35,515 bases of DNA from an uncultured Blautia sp. (lineage in GTDB: Bacteria > Bacillota > Clostridia > Lachnospirales > Lachnospiraceae): contig USPF01000020.1 in assembly GCA_900556555.1 (NCBI GenBank), positions 1-35,515 of the forward strand, given 5' to 3'. Both the position numbers and the translations under genes were made by a program. The notes beneath the pieces are model-generated. The model saw nothing but the letters and a program-made list of their open reading frames with translations. It ran no database searches and was not told the origin of the DNA. Of this stretch, positions 7,989 through 17,441 are shown piece by piece. Numbering within the stretch: position 1 is the stretch's first letter; each line of letters opens with the position of its first letter.

Positions 7989-9110
7989 ATGAATACAGAA
8001 TTATTAGAAGCGCTGGATATTCTGGAAAAAGAAAAATCTATCAGCAAAGATACTCTGCTGGAGGCAATTGAACAGTCCCTGATTCAGGCATGCAAAAACC
8101 ATTTTGGAAAAGCAGATAATATTAAAGTAAATATTAATCCTGAAACTTGCGATTTTAGTGTATTTGCAGAGAAAAACGTAGTAGAAGAAGTCAATGATCC
8201 GGTAACAGAAATCAGCCTTGCAGATGCAAAGATGATGAATTCCCAATATACATTGGGAGATGTGGTAAACGTGGAAGTGAAATCAAAACAGTTTGGCCGT
8301 ATTGCTACACAGAATGCCAAGAATGTTATTTTACAGAAAATCCGTGAAGAAGAGAGAAAAGTGATTTTTAATCAGTATTACGGAAAAGAAAGAGACATTG
8401 TTACTGGTATTGTACAGAGGAGTATGGGTAGAAATTACAGCATTAACTTAGGAAAGGCAGATGCTGTCCTGACAGAAAATGAGCAGGTGAAGACCGAAGT
8501 GTTCCAGCCTACAGAGAGAATCAAATTATACATTTTGGAAGTAAAGGATACTCCAAAGGGACCGAAGATCATGGTTTCCAGAACACATCCGGAATTAGTA
8601 AAACGTCTGTTTGAAGCAGAAGTTACTGAGGTAAAAGACGGAACCGTAGAGATTAAGAGCATTGCCAGAGAGGCTGGTTCCCGTACCAAAATTGCTGTTT
8701 GGAGCAACGACCCTGATGTAGATCCGGTAGGAGCTTGTGTAGGTATGAACGGAGCAAGGGTAAACTCTATTGTAGAAGAATTAAGAGGAGAAAAAATTGA
8801 TATCATCAACTGGAGCGACAATCCGGCTCTTCTTATTGAAAATGCATTAAGCCCTGCAAAAGTTATTTCTGTTCTGGCTGACCCAGACGAAAAGAGTGCT
8901 ATGGTAATCGTACCAGATTTCCAGCTTTCTCTTGCCATTGGTAAAGAAGGACAGAATGCAAGACTTGCAGCAAGACTGACAGGATACAAGATTGATATTA
9001 AGAGCGAGACACAGGCCAGAGAATCCGGAGAACTGGAATTCTATGAAAACGAAGAGTATGAAGCAGGTGCAGAAGAAACAGAGGAAGCACTTCAGGATAC
9101 AGAAGAATAA
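7989..9110 (+). CDS. nusA: Transcription termination/antitermination factor NusA
   Basis: At 373 residues this is a typical Gram-positive NusA without the C-terminal acidic repeats of E. coli. The N-terminal RNA-polymerase-binding domain runs to about residue 130. The S1 domain follows (GIVQRSMGRNYSINLGKADAVL, about 137-200), then KH1 (VSRTHPELVKRLF to about 280, with GACVGMNGARVNSIVEEL) and KH2 (SLAIGKEGQNARLAARLTG near 320). A short Glu-rich tail ends the protein. It modulates RNA polymerase pausing and intrinsic termination. The ribosome binding site TAGGAGGAAAG is strong. Confidence 0.95.
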   Translation: MNTELLEALDILEKEKSISKDTLLEAIEQSLIQACKNHFGKADNIKVNINPETCDFSVFAEKNVVEEVNDPVTEISLADAKMMNSQYTLGDVVNVEVKSKQFGRIATQNAKNVILQKIREEERKVIFNQYYGKERDIVTGIVQRSMGRNYSINLGKADAVLTENEQVKTEVFQPTERIKLYILEVKDTPKGPKIMVSRTHPELVKRLFEAEVTEVKDGTVEIKSIAREAGSRTKIAVWSNDPDVDPVGACVGMNGARVNSIVEELRGEKIDIINWSDNPALLIENALSPAKVISVLADPDEKSAMVIVPDFQLSLAIGKEGQNARLAARLTGYKIDIKSETQARESGELEFYENEEYEAGAEETEEALQDTEE

Positions 9111-9119
9111 GGTGAGCCT

Positions 9120-9398
9120 ATGAGTACAGTTCGTAAGATTCCCATGCGGAAATGTGTTGGCTGCGGGGAAATGAGAAGTAAAAAAGAAATGATGCGGGTA
9201 TTGAAGACAACAGAGGATGAAATTGTTCTGGACACTACGGGCCGGAAGAATGGAAGAGGGGCATATCTGTGCTTCAATAAAGCGTGTCTTATGCAGGCAA
9301 TGAAGAATAAAGGTCTGGAGCGTTCTCTGAAAATGGCGATTCCCCAGTCTGTTTACGAGAACCTGGAAAAGGAGTTTGAAAATATTGAGCATTCGTAA
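9120..9398 (+). CDS. rnpM: RNase P modulator RnpM (YlxR family)
   Basis: The 92-residue protein carries the YlxR/DUF448 signature MRKCVGCGEMRSKKEMMR (residues 9-26), with the Cys pair C12/C15, and a later GRKNGRGAYLC. Members are small RNA-binding proteins; the Firmicutes protein has been reported to bind and modulate RNase P RNA. Its place between nusA and ylxQ-infB is conserved in Firmicutes. It starts 9 nt after nusA behind AAGGTGAG, and its 3' end overlaps the start of ylxQ. Confidence 0.92.
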   Translation: MSTVRKIPMRKCVGCGEMRSKKEMMRVLKTTEDEIVLDTTGRKNGRGAYLCFNKACLMQAMKNKGLERSLKMAIPQSVYENLEKEFENIEHS

Positions 9399-9705
9399 AG
9401 AACTGTCCCTTTTAGGGCTGGCGGCAAAAGCCGGAAAGGTAGTAAGCGGTGAGTTTGCCACAGAAAATGCAGTGAAGTCAGGGAAAGCTTTTCTGGTTTT
9501 GACAGCAGAAGACGCTTCCAATAATACCAGAAAGAAATTTAACGATATGTGCACATACTATGAAGTGCCTTTATATACAATCGGGTCAAAGGAGGAATTG
9601 GGAACAGCCATAGGAAAAGATTACCGGGCATCTCTTGGTGTGACGGATGAGAATTTTGCTGTGGCAATGGTGAAAAAGCTGGAGAATATGAGACATCAGG
9701 ATTAA
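9385..9705 (+). CDS. ylxQ: L7Ae/YlxQ-family RNA-binding protein
   Basis: About 106 residues. It contains [29 protein letters not shown], the N-terminal motif of bacterial L7Ae-like proteins that bind kink-turn RNA, followed by [17 protein letters not shown]. No ATG lies near the family N-terminus. TTG codons at 9376 and 9385 are in frame. I prefer 9385 because the AAGGAG at 9369-9374 lies 10 nt upstream, whereas it is only 1 nt from 9376. Either start overlaps the end of rnpM, which suggests coupled translation. It precedes infB by 13 nt. The role is presumed to be in RNA or ribosome metabolism. Confidence 0.88.
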   Translation: MSIRKELSLLGLAAKAGKVVSGEFATENAVKSGKAFLVLTAEDASNNTRKKFNDMCTYYEVPLYTIGSKEELGTAIGKDYRASLGVTDENFAVAMVKKLENMRHQD

Positions 9706-9718
9706 AGGAGGGCAACAT

Positions 9719-12451
9719 ATGTCAACAATCAGAGTTTATGAACTGGCAAAAGAAGTAAACAAAACAAATAAAGAAGTCTTAGATTTTCTGAAATCTAAAA
9801 ATATAGATTTAACAAGCCATATGAGCAATGTAGAAAATGCCCATGCTGATATGGTCCGGGCAAACTTCAAAAAAGAAGGAAATGCGGGACAGGATGCAGG
9901 AGTTCAAACAGATGGAGAGAAGCCTAAGAAAAAATTGATTCAGGTCTTCCGTCCTCAGAATGCAAGCCATATGCCGGAACGCAAACAGAAACCACAGCGT
10001 CAGGCAAACGCAGGTGCCGAACAGAAAAGCGAAGAAAAACGTCAGAGAGGTACACAAGATTCTATGAGACAAGAAAATAGAAATAACCGTTCTAATAACA
10101 GCCGTCCAAACAACGGAAATACAGAGGGCCGTTCCAATAACCGTCAGGGAGGCCGTTTCAACAACGAAAACAGAGAGAACCGCCAGGGAGGCCGTTTCAA
10201 TAACGAAAACAGAGAAAACCGCCAGGGAGGCCGCTTCAATAACGAAAACAGAGAGAACCGCCAGGGAGGCCGTTTCAATAACGAAAACAGAGAGAACCGT
10301 CAGGGAGGCCGTTTCAATAGCGAAAACAGAGACAATCGCCAGGGAGGCCGTTTCAACAACGAGAACAGAGACAATCGTCAGGGAGGCCGCTTTAATAATA
10401 ATGGCGACAATCGTCAGGGAGATCGTCAGAATAATCGTTTCGGTAACAGAAATGAAGGAAGAGGCGGAGATTCCAGAAGAGACCAGGGATCAAAATTTGA
10501 TACTCCAAACCTGGAATTTGTAGAAAAAGACAGCCGTAAGGCAAACAGAGAAAATAAGAAAAAAGATAACAGAAGAGATGAGTACCAGAATCAGGGTAAA
10601 CGTCCAAATCAGGGAGGACGCCGCCAGACCCAGAAGATTCCGAAAGCGATGCAGCTTCAGAAACCTGTTTCTCATCCAAAGGAAGAGAAAAAAGAAGAAG
10701 TAAAAGAGATTACACTTCCGGAAAAAATGACCATCAAAGAACTGGCAGACAAGATGAAAATGCAGCCTTCTGTAATTATTAAAAAATTGTTTATGGAAGG
10801 TGTGATGGTAACTGTAAACCATGAAATCGATTTTGATAAGGCACAGGAAATTGCCATGGATTACGATATCATTGCAGAGCAGGAAGAAAAAGTAGATGTC
10901 ATCGAGGAGCTTTTAAAAGAAGAGGAAGAACCGGAAGATACTTTAGTGGCCAGACCACCAGTTGTCTGTGTTATGGGTCATGTTGACCATGGTAAAACAT
11001 CACTTCTTGACCATATCAGAAAGAGCCATGTAACAGATAGAGAAGCTGGTGGAATCACACAGCATATCGGTGCTTATATGGTAAATGTAGATGGACAGAA
11101 GATTACATTCCTGGATACACCTGGACATGAAGCGTTTACTGCTATGCGTATGCGTGGAGCAAATGCTACAGATATTGCAATCCTGGTAGTAGCAGCAGAC
11201 GATGGTGTGATGCCACAGACAGTAGAGGCTATCAACCATGCAAAGGCAGCAGGAGTAGAAATCATTGTTGCCATCAATAAGATTGATAAGCCAAGTGCAA
11301 ATATCGAAAGAGTAAAACAGGAATTGTCAGAGTATGAACTGATTCCGGAAGACTGGGGCGGAAGCACTATATTTGCACCTGTTTCTGCACATACAGGAGA
11401 AGGAATCGATAACCTGCTGGAAATGATTCTTCTTACAGCAGAAGTATGTGAGTTAAAGGCAAATCCAAACAGAAAAGCCAGAGGTCTTGTCATCGAGGCT
11501 GAGCTGGACAAGGGAAAAGGACCGGTTGCTACAATCTTAGTACAAAAAGGTACTCTTCATGTAGGAGATTTCATTGCAGCAGGTGCATGTTCCGGTAAAG
11601 TCCGTGCCATGATTGACGATAAGGGAAGAAAAGTAAAAGAAGCAGGTCCTTCTACTCCGGTAGAAATCCTGGGGCTTAGCGATGTTCCAAATGCAGGAGA
11701 AATCCTGGTAGTAACAGACAACGATAAAGAAGCGAAAAACTTCGCTGCCACCTTTATTTCTGAGAATAAGAACAGACTTCTGGAAGAGACAAAAGCGAAA
11801 ATGTCTCTGGATGATCTCTTCAGCCAGATTCAGGCAGGTAACCTGAAAGAACTGCCTCTGATCGTAAAAGCAGATGTTCAGGGTTCTGTAGAAGCTGTAA
11901 AACAGAGTCTTGTGAAGCTGTCCAATGAAGAAGTAGTTGTTAAGGTAATCCACGGTGGTGTTGGTGCTATTAATGAGTCTGACGTTACTCTGGCAAGTGC
12001 ATCCAATGCAATTATCATTGGATTTAACGTACGCCCTGATGCAACTGCAAAATCCATTGCAGAGCAGGAAGGTGTAGACCTTCGCCTGTACAGGGTAATC
12101 TATCAGGCTATTGAAGATGTGGAAGCAGCAATGAAGGGTATGCTTGACCCAATCTACGAAGAAAAAGTAATCGGTCATGCAGAAGTGCGTCAGATTTTCA
12201 AGGCTTCCGGTGTAGGAAACATTGCAGGTTCTTATGTTTTAGATGGTGTATTCCAGAGAAACTGCAAGGTTCGTATTACCAGAGAGGGAGAGCAGATCTT
12301 CGAAGGTGCTCTGGCTTCCCTGAAACGTTTTAAAGACGATGTAAAAGAAGTAAAAGCAGGATATGAATGTGGTCTTGTATTTGAAGATTTCAATGATATC
12401 AAAGAAGAAGACCGTGTAGAAGCATATACAATGGTGGAAGTTCCAAGATAG
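9719..12451 (+). CDS. infB: Translation initiation factor IF-2
   Basis: The 910-residue initiation GTPase delivers fMet-tRNA to the 30S subunit. An N-terminal IF2N domain ([25 protein letters not shown]) is followed by a disordered basic region (about 55-330) rich in Arg, Asn, Gln and Gly. A second IF2N-like domain ([20 protein letters not shown]) comes next. The G domain carries GHVDHGKT (420-427), DTPGHEAF (466-473) and NKID (520-523). Domains II, III and IV complete the protein, which ends [11 protein letters not shown]. The disordered region holds six 13-residue repeats and a partial seventh (see the repeat at 10139-10408). The ribosome binding site AAAGGAGG is strong. Confidence 0.96.
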   Translation: MSTIRVYELAKEVNKTNKEVLDFLKSKNIDLTSHMSNVENAHADMVRANFKKEGNAGQDAGVQTDGEKPKKKLIQVFRPQNASHMPERKQKPQRQANAGAEQKSEEKRQRGTQDSMRQENRNNRSNNSRPNNGNTEGRSNNRQGGRFNNENRENRQGGRFNNENRENRQGGRFNNENRENRQGGRFNNENRENRQGGRFNSENRDNRQGGRFNNENRDNRQGGRFNNNGDNRQGDRQNNRFGNRNEGRGGDSRRDQGSKFDTPNLEFVEKDSRKANRENKKKDNRRDEYQNQGKRPNQGGRRQTQKIPKAMQLQKPVSHPKEEKKEEVKEITLPEKMTIKELADKMKMQPSVIIKKLFMEGVMVTVNHEIDFDKAQEIAMDYDIIAEQEEKVDVIEELLKEEEEPEDTLVARPPVVCVMGHVDHGKTSLLDHIRKSHVTDREAGGITQHIGAYMVNVDGQKITFLDTPGHEAFTAMRMRGANATDIAILVVAADDGVMPQTVEAINHAKAAGVEIIVAINKIDKPSANIERVKQELSEYELIPEDWGGSTIFAPVSAHTGEGIDNLLEMILLTAEVCELKANPNRKARGLVIEAELDKGKGPVATILVQKGTLHVGDFIAAGACSGKVRAMIDDKGRKVKEAGPSTPVEILGLSDVPNAGEILVVTDNDKEAKNFAATFISENKNRLLEETKAKMSLDDLFSQIQAGNLKELPLIVKADVQGSVEAVKQSLVKLSNEEVVVKVIHGGVGAINESDVTLASASNAIIIGFNVRPDATAKSIAEQEGVDLRLYRVIYQAIEDVEAAMKGMLDPIYEEKVIGHAEVRQIFKASGVGNIAGSYVLDGVFQRNCKVRITREGEQIFEGALASLKRFKDDVKEVKAGYECGLVFEDFNDIKEEDRVEAYTMVEVPR
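10139..10408 (+). repeat. 39-bp tandem repeats inside infB
   Basis: Six head-to-tail 39-bp units (10139-10372) encode [13 protein letters not shown], with E to D and N to S variants in the last two copies. A 36-bp unit [12 protein letters not shown] (10373-10408) follows, then a degenerate NRQGD. The first four copies are identical in protein and differ only by synonymous changes such as CGT/CGC and AAC/AAT. That pattern fits recent in-frame expansion. Confidence 0.93.
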
Positions 12452-12472
12452 GAACAGACAGAGAGGGATAGC

Positions 12473-12859
12473 ATGAGAAAAAACAGTATAAAAAATACCC
12501 GGGTCAACGCAGAAGTCCAACACGAACTGGCAAACCTGATCCGGGAAGGCATTAAAGATCCCCGCATACATCCCATGACCTCTGTAACAGGTGTGGAGGT
12601 TGCGCCGGATTTAAAAACATGCAGAGCATACATCAGCGTGTTAGGGGATGATGAGGCGAAGAAGAATACCATTGCCGGATTAAAAAATGCGGAAGGGTAT
12701 ATTCGCAGACAGCTTGCAAAAAGTATTAACCTGAGAAATACTCCTGAAATTCGTTTCATATTAGACGAATCCATTGAGTATGGCGTTACCATGTCAAAGT
12801 TGATTGACCAGGTCACCAGAAAAGAGGAGGTGCAGGAAGATGGAGAAGATAACGAATGA
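12473..12859 (+). CDS. rbfA: 30S ribosome-binding factor RbfA
   Basis: The 128-residue KH-like protein of late 30S assembly carries the family N-terminus RVNAEVQHELANLIREGIKDPR (about residues 10-31), the strand TSVTGVEVAPDLKTCRAYISVLG and the C-terminal NTPEIRFILDESIEYG. It starts 21 nt after infB behind GAGAGGGATAGC. Its last 20 bases overlap the start of nrnA, so translation of the two is probably coupled. Confidence 0.94.
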   Translation: MRKNSIKNTRVNAEVQHELANLIREGIKDPRIHPMTSVTGVEVAPDLKTCRAYISVLGDDEAKKNTIAGLKNAEGYIRRQLAKSINLRNTPEIRFILDESIEYGVTMSKLIDQVTRKEEVQEDGEDNE

Positions 12860-13805
12860 ATTAACAGGAATAAAGACCGTTGCCATTGCCGGACATGTGC
12901 GTCCGGATGGTGACTGTGTCGGCTCCTGTATGGGTCTGTATCTTTATTTAAAAGAAAATCACCCGGAATTGTCTGTAGAGGTATATCTTGAGCAGCCGGG
13001 GGAGAATTTTTCTTATATCCGCAGTTTTGAGGAGATTAAGACAGTATATCCCCAGGGAAAAGTATATGATCTGTTTATCACCCTGGATGTCAGTGACAAA
13101 AACCGCATCGGGGTAGCCATGGAAGGATACGAAACCGCAAAGAAGCGTATCTGTATTGACCACCATATCAGCAACCGCGGACTTGGGGATGTCAATGAAA
13201 TACGTCCGGATGCAAGTTCTACCTGTGAGGTGTTATACACACTTCTGGAAGAAAACCAAATATCAGAAGCTGTGGCAGAAGCAGTTTACACAGGGATTGT
13301 CCATGACACCGGAGTATTTCAGTATTCCTGTACTTCTCCTGAGACCATGCGGATTGCAGCAAGGCTGATGGAAAAAGGGATTCCTTTTTCTGATATTATC
13401 GATCATTCTTTCTATGAAAAGACATATGTGCAGAATCAGATTCTGGGCAGATGCCTCATGGAAAGTATTTTGATCATGGATGGCAGATGCATCATCGGTG
13501 TTGTCAAAAAGAAGATGATGGATTTTTACCATGTAGAGCCAAAAGATTTAGATGGGATTGTTCAGCAGCTCCGTGTGACAAAAGGCGTGGAAGTAGCCAT
13601 TTTCATTTATGAAATAAAGCCTCAGGAATTTAAGATAAGTCTTCGTTCCACAGGAAAAGTAAATGTAAACGAGGTAGCATCTTATTTCGGCGGAGGCGGT
13701 CATGTGCTGGCAGCAGGCTGTACCTTCCATGGTTCAGTTTATGATGTCATCAATAATCTGCTGGAAGTGATAGAAAAACAATTACCGGAAGAGTGTGAAG
13801 CCTAA
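12840..13805 (+). CDS. nrnA: DHH-family oligoribonuclease/pAp phosphatase NrnA
   Basis: The 321-residue protein has the DHH phosphoesterase motifs HVRPDGDCVGS (residues 19-29), LDVSDKNRIG, the name-giving CIDHHIS, and VHDTGVFQYS. The C-terminal DHHA1 RNA-binding domain ends with GGGGHVLAAGC. NrnA degrades 2-5 nt RNAs and dephosphorylates pAp. The frame is open 12 codons further upstream, but the ATG at 12840 sits behind AAAGAGGAGG and starts at the family N-terminus. It overlaps rbfA by 20 nt and its stop codon abuts the truB start. The same locus carries pnp, so enzymes of both bulk RNA decay and terminal clean-up are here. Confidence 0.92.
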   Translation: MEKITNELTGIKTVAIAGHVRPDGDCVGSCMGLYLYLKENHPELSVEVYLEQPGENFSYIRSFEEIKTVYPQGKVYDLFITLDVSDKNRIGVAMEGYETAKKRICIDHHISNRGLGDVNEIRPDASSTCEVLYTLLEENQISEAVAEAVYTGIVHDTGVFQYSCTSPETMRIAARLMEKGIPFSDIIDHSFYEKTYVQNQILGRCLMESILIMDGRCIIGVVKKKMMDFYHVEPKDLDGIVQQLRVTKGVEVAIFIYEIKPQEFKISLRSTGKVNVNEVASYFGGGGHVLAAGCTFHGSVYDVINNLLEVIEKQLPEECEA

Positions 13806-14720
13806 ATGATAAACGGAATTATCAATGTATATAAAGAAAAAGGTTATACATCCCATGATGTAGTAGCAAAACTCAGAGGAATTCTGAAACAGAAAAAAAT
13901 CGGTCATACAGGAACACTGGATCCGGATGCAGAGGGAGTGCTTCCTGTGTGTCTTGGCAAGGGTACCAAACTGTGTTCTCTGCTGACAGACAAACGGAAA
14001 ACATATGAGGCTGTGCTCCATTTGGGGATTGAAACCGATACACAGGATATTACAGGAAAGATTCTGAAAGAACATCCGGTTCTATGTTCAGAAGAAGAGG
14101 TAAGAACCTGCATCCAAAGTTTTCTGGGGGATCAAATGCAGATACCACCTATGTATTCTGCCTTAAAAGTCCAGGGAAAGAAATTGTATGAGCTGGCAAG
14201 AGAAGGGATAGAAGTAGAAAGAAAGGCAAGGCCGGTGACTTTTTATGAAATACAGATTCAGTCTGTTTCCCTTCCTTATGTTGTGTTTTCTGTGACATGT
14301 TCTAAGGGTACTTATATACGTACCTTGTGCCATGATATTGGAGAGAAACTGGGATGCGGAGGCTGCATGGAAAAACTTCTTCGTACCAAGGTTGACCGGT
14401 TTGATATCCAGGACAGTTTAAAACTTTCCCAGGTAGAAAGCATTGTGCAGGAAGGACATATCATGGAGCATATTCTTTCTGTGGAAGAGATGTTTGAAGA
14501 AGCACCGGCCTACAGGGCTGCACCGGCTTTTGATAAATTGCTGCAGAATGGAAATCCTGTTCCATGCAGGGAAGAGATGCCGGCCAAACGTGTGCGGATG
14601 TATCAAAGCAGCGGTGTTTTTATAGGAATTTATCAGTACAATAAGGAAAAGCAGCAATATAAGCCGGAGACTATTTTCTGCACTCCGGAAGATTTCCAGC
14701 AGAAAAAGGAGAGCTTATGA
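13806..14720 (+). CDS. truB: tRNA pseudouridine(55) synthase TruB
   Basis: The 304-residue protein contains GHTGTLDPDAEGVLPVCLGKGTKL, with the catalytic Asp39 in TGTLDP. It continues with KTYEAVLHLGIETDTQD, QIPPMYSALKVQGKKLYELAREG and CSKGTYIRTLCHDIGEKLG, all canonical TruB motifs. It makes pseudouridine 55 in the T loop of tRNA. The C-terminus extends past the core with a PUA-like region (about 225-304). The ATG follows the nrnA stop with no gap, and the last four bases overlap ribF as ATGA. Confidence 0.95.
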   Translation: MINGIINVYKEKGYTSHDVVAKLRGILKQKKIGHTGTLDPDAEGVLPVCLGKGTKLCSLLTDKRKTYEAVLHLGIETDTQDITGKILKEHPVLCSEEEVRTCIQSFLGDQMQIPPMYSALKVQGKKLYELAREGIEVERKARPVTFYEIQIQSVSLPYVVFSVTCSKGTYIRTLCHDIGEKLGCGGCMEKLLRTKVDRFDIQDSLKLSQVESIVQEGHIMEHILSVEEMFEEAPAYRAAPAFDKLLQNGNPVPCREEMPAKRVRMYQSSGVFIGIYQYNKEKQQYKPETIFCTPEDFQQKKESL

Positions 14721-15646
14721 TTTACACAACAGAGATTCCTCATTTAAAATCCCCCTTCCGAAGTGCTGTGACTCTGGGAAAATTTGATGGTCTTCACCGG
14801 GGGCATCAGAAACTGATACAATGCATCCAGAGCCATAAAAAGGAGCATTATAAAACAGTAATATTTACTTTTGATGTTCCACCCAGAAGTCATATGCTGC
14901 ATACCCCGCCTAAATTTTTACTTACATACGAGGAAAGACGGGAGCTTGCACAGAACTTTGGGGCAGATATTCTTGCAGAGTGTCCTTTCACAGATGAGCT
15001 GATGCATATGGAGCCAGAACAGTTTGTAAAAGAATACCTGGTGGACAGGCTTCATGTGGGATTTTTGGCAGTAGGGCCGGATTTCCGTTTTGGTCACGGA
15101 CGCAGGGGGACTCCGCAAATGTTGTCCGAACTGGGGGGGATTTATGATTTCCAGGTAGAAGTCCTTGAGAAAGAAAAGGATGGAAGCAGAGATATCAGCA
15201 GCACCTATGTAAGAGAGGAACTGGAAAAAGGAAATATCGAGAAAGTGAACCATTTGCTGGGATACACATATTTTATCAGAGGTGAGATTGTTCATGGAAG
15301 ACAGCTTGGCAGGACTATTGGAATTCCTACTGCAAATCTCATCCCACCGGATATGAAAAAACTTCCGCCTAATGGAGTTTATGTCACAGAATCCTTGATC
15401 GGAGGGAAGCTTTACCAGGGAGTTACCAATGTAGGGTATAAACCTACAGTAAAAGAAAACTTTCTGGGAGTGGAAACCTATCTGTTCTGCTGTGATGAGG
15501 ACTTATATGGACAAGAGGCAGAAGTTCGATTTTATCATTATTTAAGACCGGAAACAAAATTTGCATCTTTGGGAGAATTGAAGCAGCAGCTTGATAAAGA
15601 TGTAGAAAATAGTTTGTCCATTTTATCACGAAGGAGAAGAAAATGA
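14717..15646 (+). CDS. ribF: Bifunctional riboflavin kinase/FAD synthetase
   Basis: The 309-residue, two-domain enzyme has an N-terminal nucleotidyltransferase fold with GKFDGLHRGH (21-30) and a later SSTYVREEL motif. The C-terminal riboflavin kinase domain has GRTIGIPTANL and PPNGVYV. It converts riboflavin to FMN and then FAD. It overlaps truB by 4 nt and the downstream Na/Pi gene by 4 nt (both ATGA), so all three are translationally coupled. Confidence 0.95.
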   Translation: MIYTTEIPHLKSPFRSAVTLGKFDGLHRGHQKLIQCIQSHKKEHYKTVIFTFDVPPRSHMLHTPPKFLLTYEERRELAQNFGADILAECPFTDELMHMEPEQFVKEYLVDRLHVGFLAVGPDFRFGHGRRGTPQMLSELGGIYDFQVEVLEKEKDGSRDISSTYVREELEKGNIEKVNHLLGYTYFIRGEIVHGRQLGRTIGIPTANLIPPDMKKLPPNGVYVTESLIGGKLYQGVTNVGYKPTVKENFLGVETYLFCCDEDLYGQEAEVRFYHYLRPETKFASLGELKQQLDKDVENSLSILSRRRRK

Positions 15647-17280
15647 GTATAGAAAACGTATTGTCGCTGATTGGCGGACTGGGATTATTTTTATACGGAA
15701 TGACCGTAATGAGTGACAGCATTGAGAAAGCAGCAGGAGCAAAGATGAGAGGATTTCTGGCTTTCTTTACCAAGAACAGGTTTATTGGAATGCTGTTCGG
15801 AATGTTGTTCTGTGCGATTGTGCAGTCTTCCAGTGCTACTACCGTTATGGTTGTCAGTTTTGTAAATGCAGGACTTATGAATCTTGTACAGGCAGCCGGA
15901 ATTATTATGGGAGCCAATGTAGGTACAACCATCACTTCTCAGCTGGTTGCGTTTAACTTGTCCCAGGCAGCACCTGTATTTCTTATCTGCGGTGTTATTA
16001 TCACGATGTTCTGTAAAAATCACAAGATTAAGCAGATTGGTGAAGTAATATTAGGATTTGGTGTTCTTTTCATGGGTCTGTCTTTGATGTCAGGAAGCAT
16101 GGAAGGCATGAAGGAATCTCCATTTGTAGTGAATTTACTTGCAGGACTGAACAATCCATTTCTGGGAATTTTAATTGGATTCATTGTCACTGCTATTATC
16201 CAGAGCTCTTCTGTTACTGTCAGCATTGTTCTTCTGATGGCTCAGCAGGGACTGCTTCCTCTTTGGATCTGTTTCTATATTATCTTAGGATGTAACATCG
16301 GTTCCTGTACAACTGCCCTTCTGGCAAGTGTCAGTGGTAATAAAGATGCGAAACGTGCAGCTATGATCCACTTCCTGTTTAACGTAATAGGAACTATGGT
16401 GATTGCAGTGATTCTCTTAATCGGTGAACCTGTGATTGAGGCAGCCATCCTTCAGATTTCAGGAGATAATATCGGAAGATCCGTGGCAAATGCACATACC
16501 TTCTTCAAGGTATTCCAGTTGTGTATCTTGTTCCCATTTGCACATGGCCTGGTAAAACTTACTTATCTCTTTGTTCCAGAGAAAGAACAGGAAGAGGAAA
16601 AGGAAGGATTCCAGTTGGAATATATCGGCCCTACCAGTGTGTTTTCACCAAGTACAGCCGTAGTAGAGGTTACAAAAGAGCTGGAACGCATGGCACATAT
16701 GGCAGTCACAAACCTTACAAGAGCTATGAATGCCTTTATCACTCTGGATGAAAAAGAGATTCAGGAAGTTTATGATACAGAGAAAAATATCAACTTTATG
16801 AACCATGCCATTACCAACTATCTGGTAAGTATCAACCAGAGCACCTTGCCCATTGATGATATTAAAAATATTGGCGGGCTTTTCCATGTAGTAAATGATA
16901 TTGAAAGAATTGGTGACCATGCAGAAAATGTAGCCGATTCAGCAGTAACCAGAAAAGAAAAGAATATTCAGTTCAGCAAGGAAGCACAGAGAGAGCTTGC
17001 GAAAATGCTGGACAATGTCATTAAGATCATGACGTATTCCATTAGTATGTTTTCTAATAATAACAGAGAACATTTACAGGAAATCCTTGAACTGGAGGAT
17101 AGCATTGACCAGATGGAGCGTGATATTCAGGAATCCCATGTACAGCGTCTGACAAAGAATCGGTGTACACCGGAAGCAGGAATGATTTTCTCAGATTTAA
17201 TTTCTGGATTAGAAAGAGTTGCTGACCATGCAACGAACATTGCATTTTCCATTTTGGATGAAGAGCCGGAAGAAAAATAG
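15643..17280 (+). CDS. Na/Pi cotransporter family protein with PhoU-like domain
   Basis: 545 residues. The membrane half carries the two inverted family repeats, each with the glutamine-serine motif: QSSSATT (61-67) and QSSSVT (from Q187), plus the GANVGTT and GCNIGS motifs after each. From about residue 345 the protein is soluble and helical, resembling PhoU (KELERMAHMAVTNLTRAMNA, NDIERIGDHAENVADSAV, SGLERVADHATNIAFSIL). Such proteins move phosphate with sodium; some act in phosphate export or signalling. The ATG overlaps the ribF stop, so it is expressed with the translation operon. In Bacillus, ribF is followed directly by rpsO, so this gene is an addition at that junction. Confidence 0.9.
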   Translation: MSIENVLSLIGGLGLFLYGMTVMSDSIEKAAGAKMRGFLAFFTKNRFIGMLFGMLFCAIVQSSSATTVMVVSFVNAGLMNLVQAAGIIMGANVGTTITSQLVAFNLSQAAPVFLICGVIITMFCKNHKIKQIGEVILGFGVLFMGLSLMSGSMEGMKESPFVVNLLAGLNNPFLGILIGFIVTAIIQSSSVTVSIVLLMAQQGLLPLWICFYIILGCNIGSCTTALLASVSGNKDAKRAAMIHFLFNVIGTMVIAVILLIGEPVIEAAILQISGDNIGRSVANAHTFFKVFQLCILFPFAHGLVKLTYLFVPEKEQEEEKEGFQLEYIGPTSVFSPSTAVVEVTKELERMAHMAVTNLTRAMNAFITLDEKEIQEVYDTEKNINFMNHAITNYLVSINQSTLPIDDIKNIGGLFHVVNDIERIGDHAENVADSAVTRKEKNIQFSKEAQRELAKMLDNVIKIMTYSISMFSNNNREHLQEILELEDSIDQMERDIQESHVQRLTKNRCTPEAGMIFSDLISGLERVADHATNIAFSILDEEPEEK

Positions 17281-17303
17281 CAGAAACCTGCCTGATTTTT
17301 CTC

Positions 17304-17332
17304 TTTACAAGCCATTCTCCTTGTGTTATACT
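17304..17332 (+). promoter_or_regulatory. Sigma-A promoter of rpsO
   Basis: TTTACA (17304-17309), 17-nt spacer, TATACT (17327-17332). It lies just after the Na/Pi gene and faces rpsO. It gives rpsO a transcription start near 17339 independent of the upstream operon. Confidence 0.72.
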
Positions 17333-17338
17333 CAAAGC

Positions 17339-17441
17339 GTTGAGAACAGCCATGGTTCAGAAATAGGAATCTCCAACCGTTTCTTAATCACCGGCGATTT
17401 CCAACTTTTATCATTAATTATATCATATGGAGGAAACAAAC
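17339..17441 (+). promoter_or_regulatory. Untranslated leader of rpsO, possible S15 autoregulatory RNA
   Basis: About 100 nt lie between the predicted start point and the S15 ATG, far more than a ribosome binding site (GGAGG at 17428-17432) needs. Short complementary pieces exist (GGTT/AACC, AGAAA/TTTCT, GGA/TCC) but I could not settle on one fold. In several phyla S15 represses its own mRNA through leader RNAs of different structures. This is inference from length and position. Confidence 0.35.

Noticed and set aside
10139..10408. CRISPR-like array
   Set aside because: The 39-bp units are directly adjacent with no spacers, keep the reading frame, and encode a peptide repeat in IF-2.
11537..12178. 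Minus-strand open frame of about 213 codons inside infB
   Set aside because: It lies antisense to the conserved IF-2 domains II-IV, has an aromatic- and Cys-rich composition typical of reverse-strand frames, and shows no ribosome binding site or family motif.
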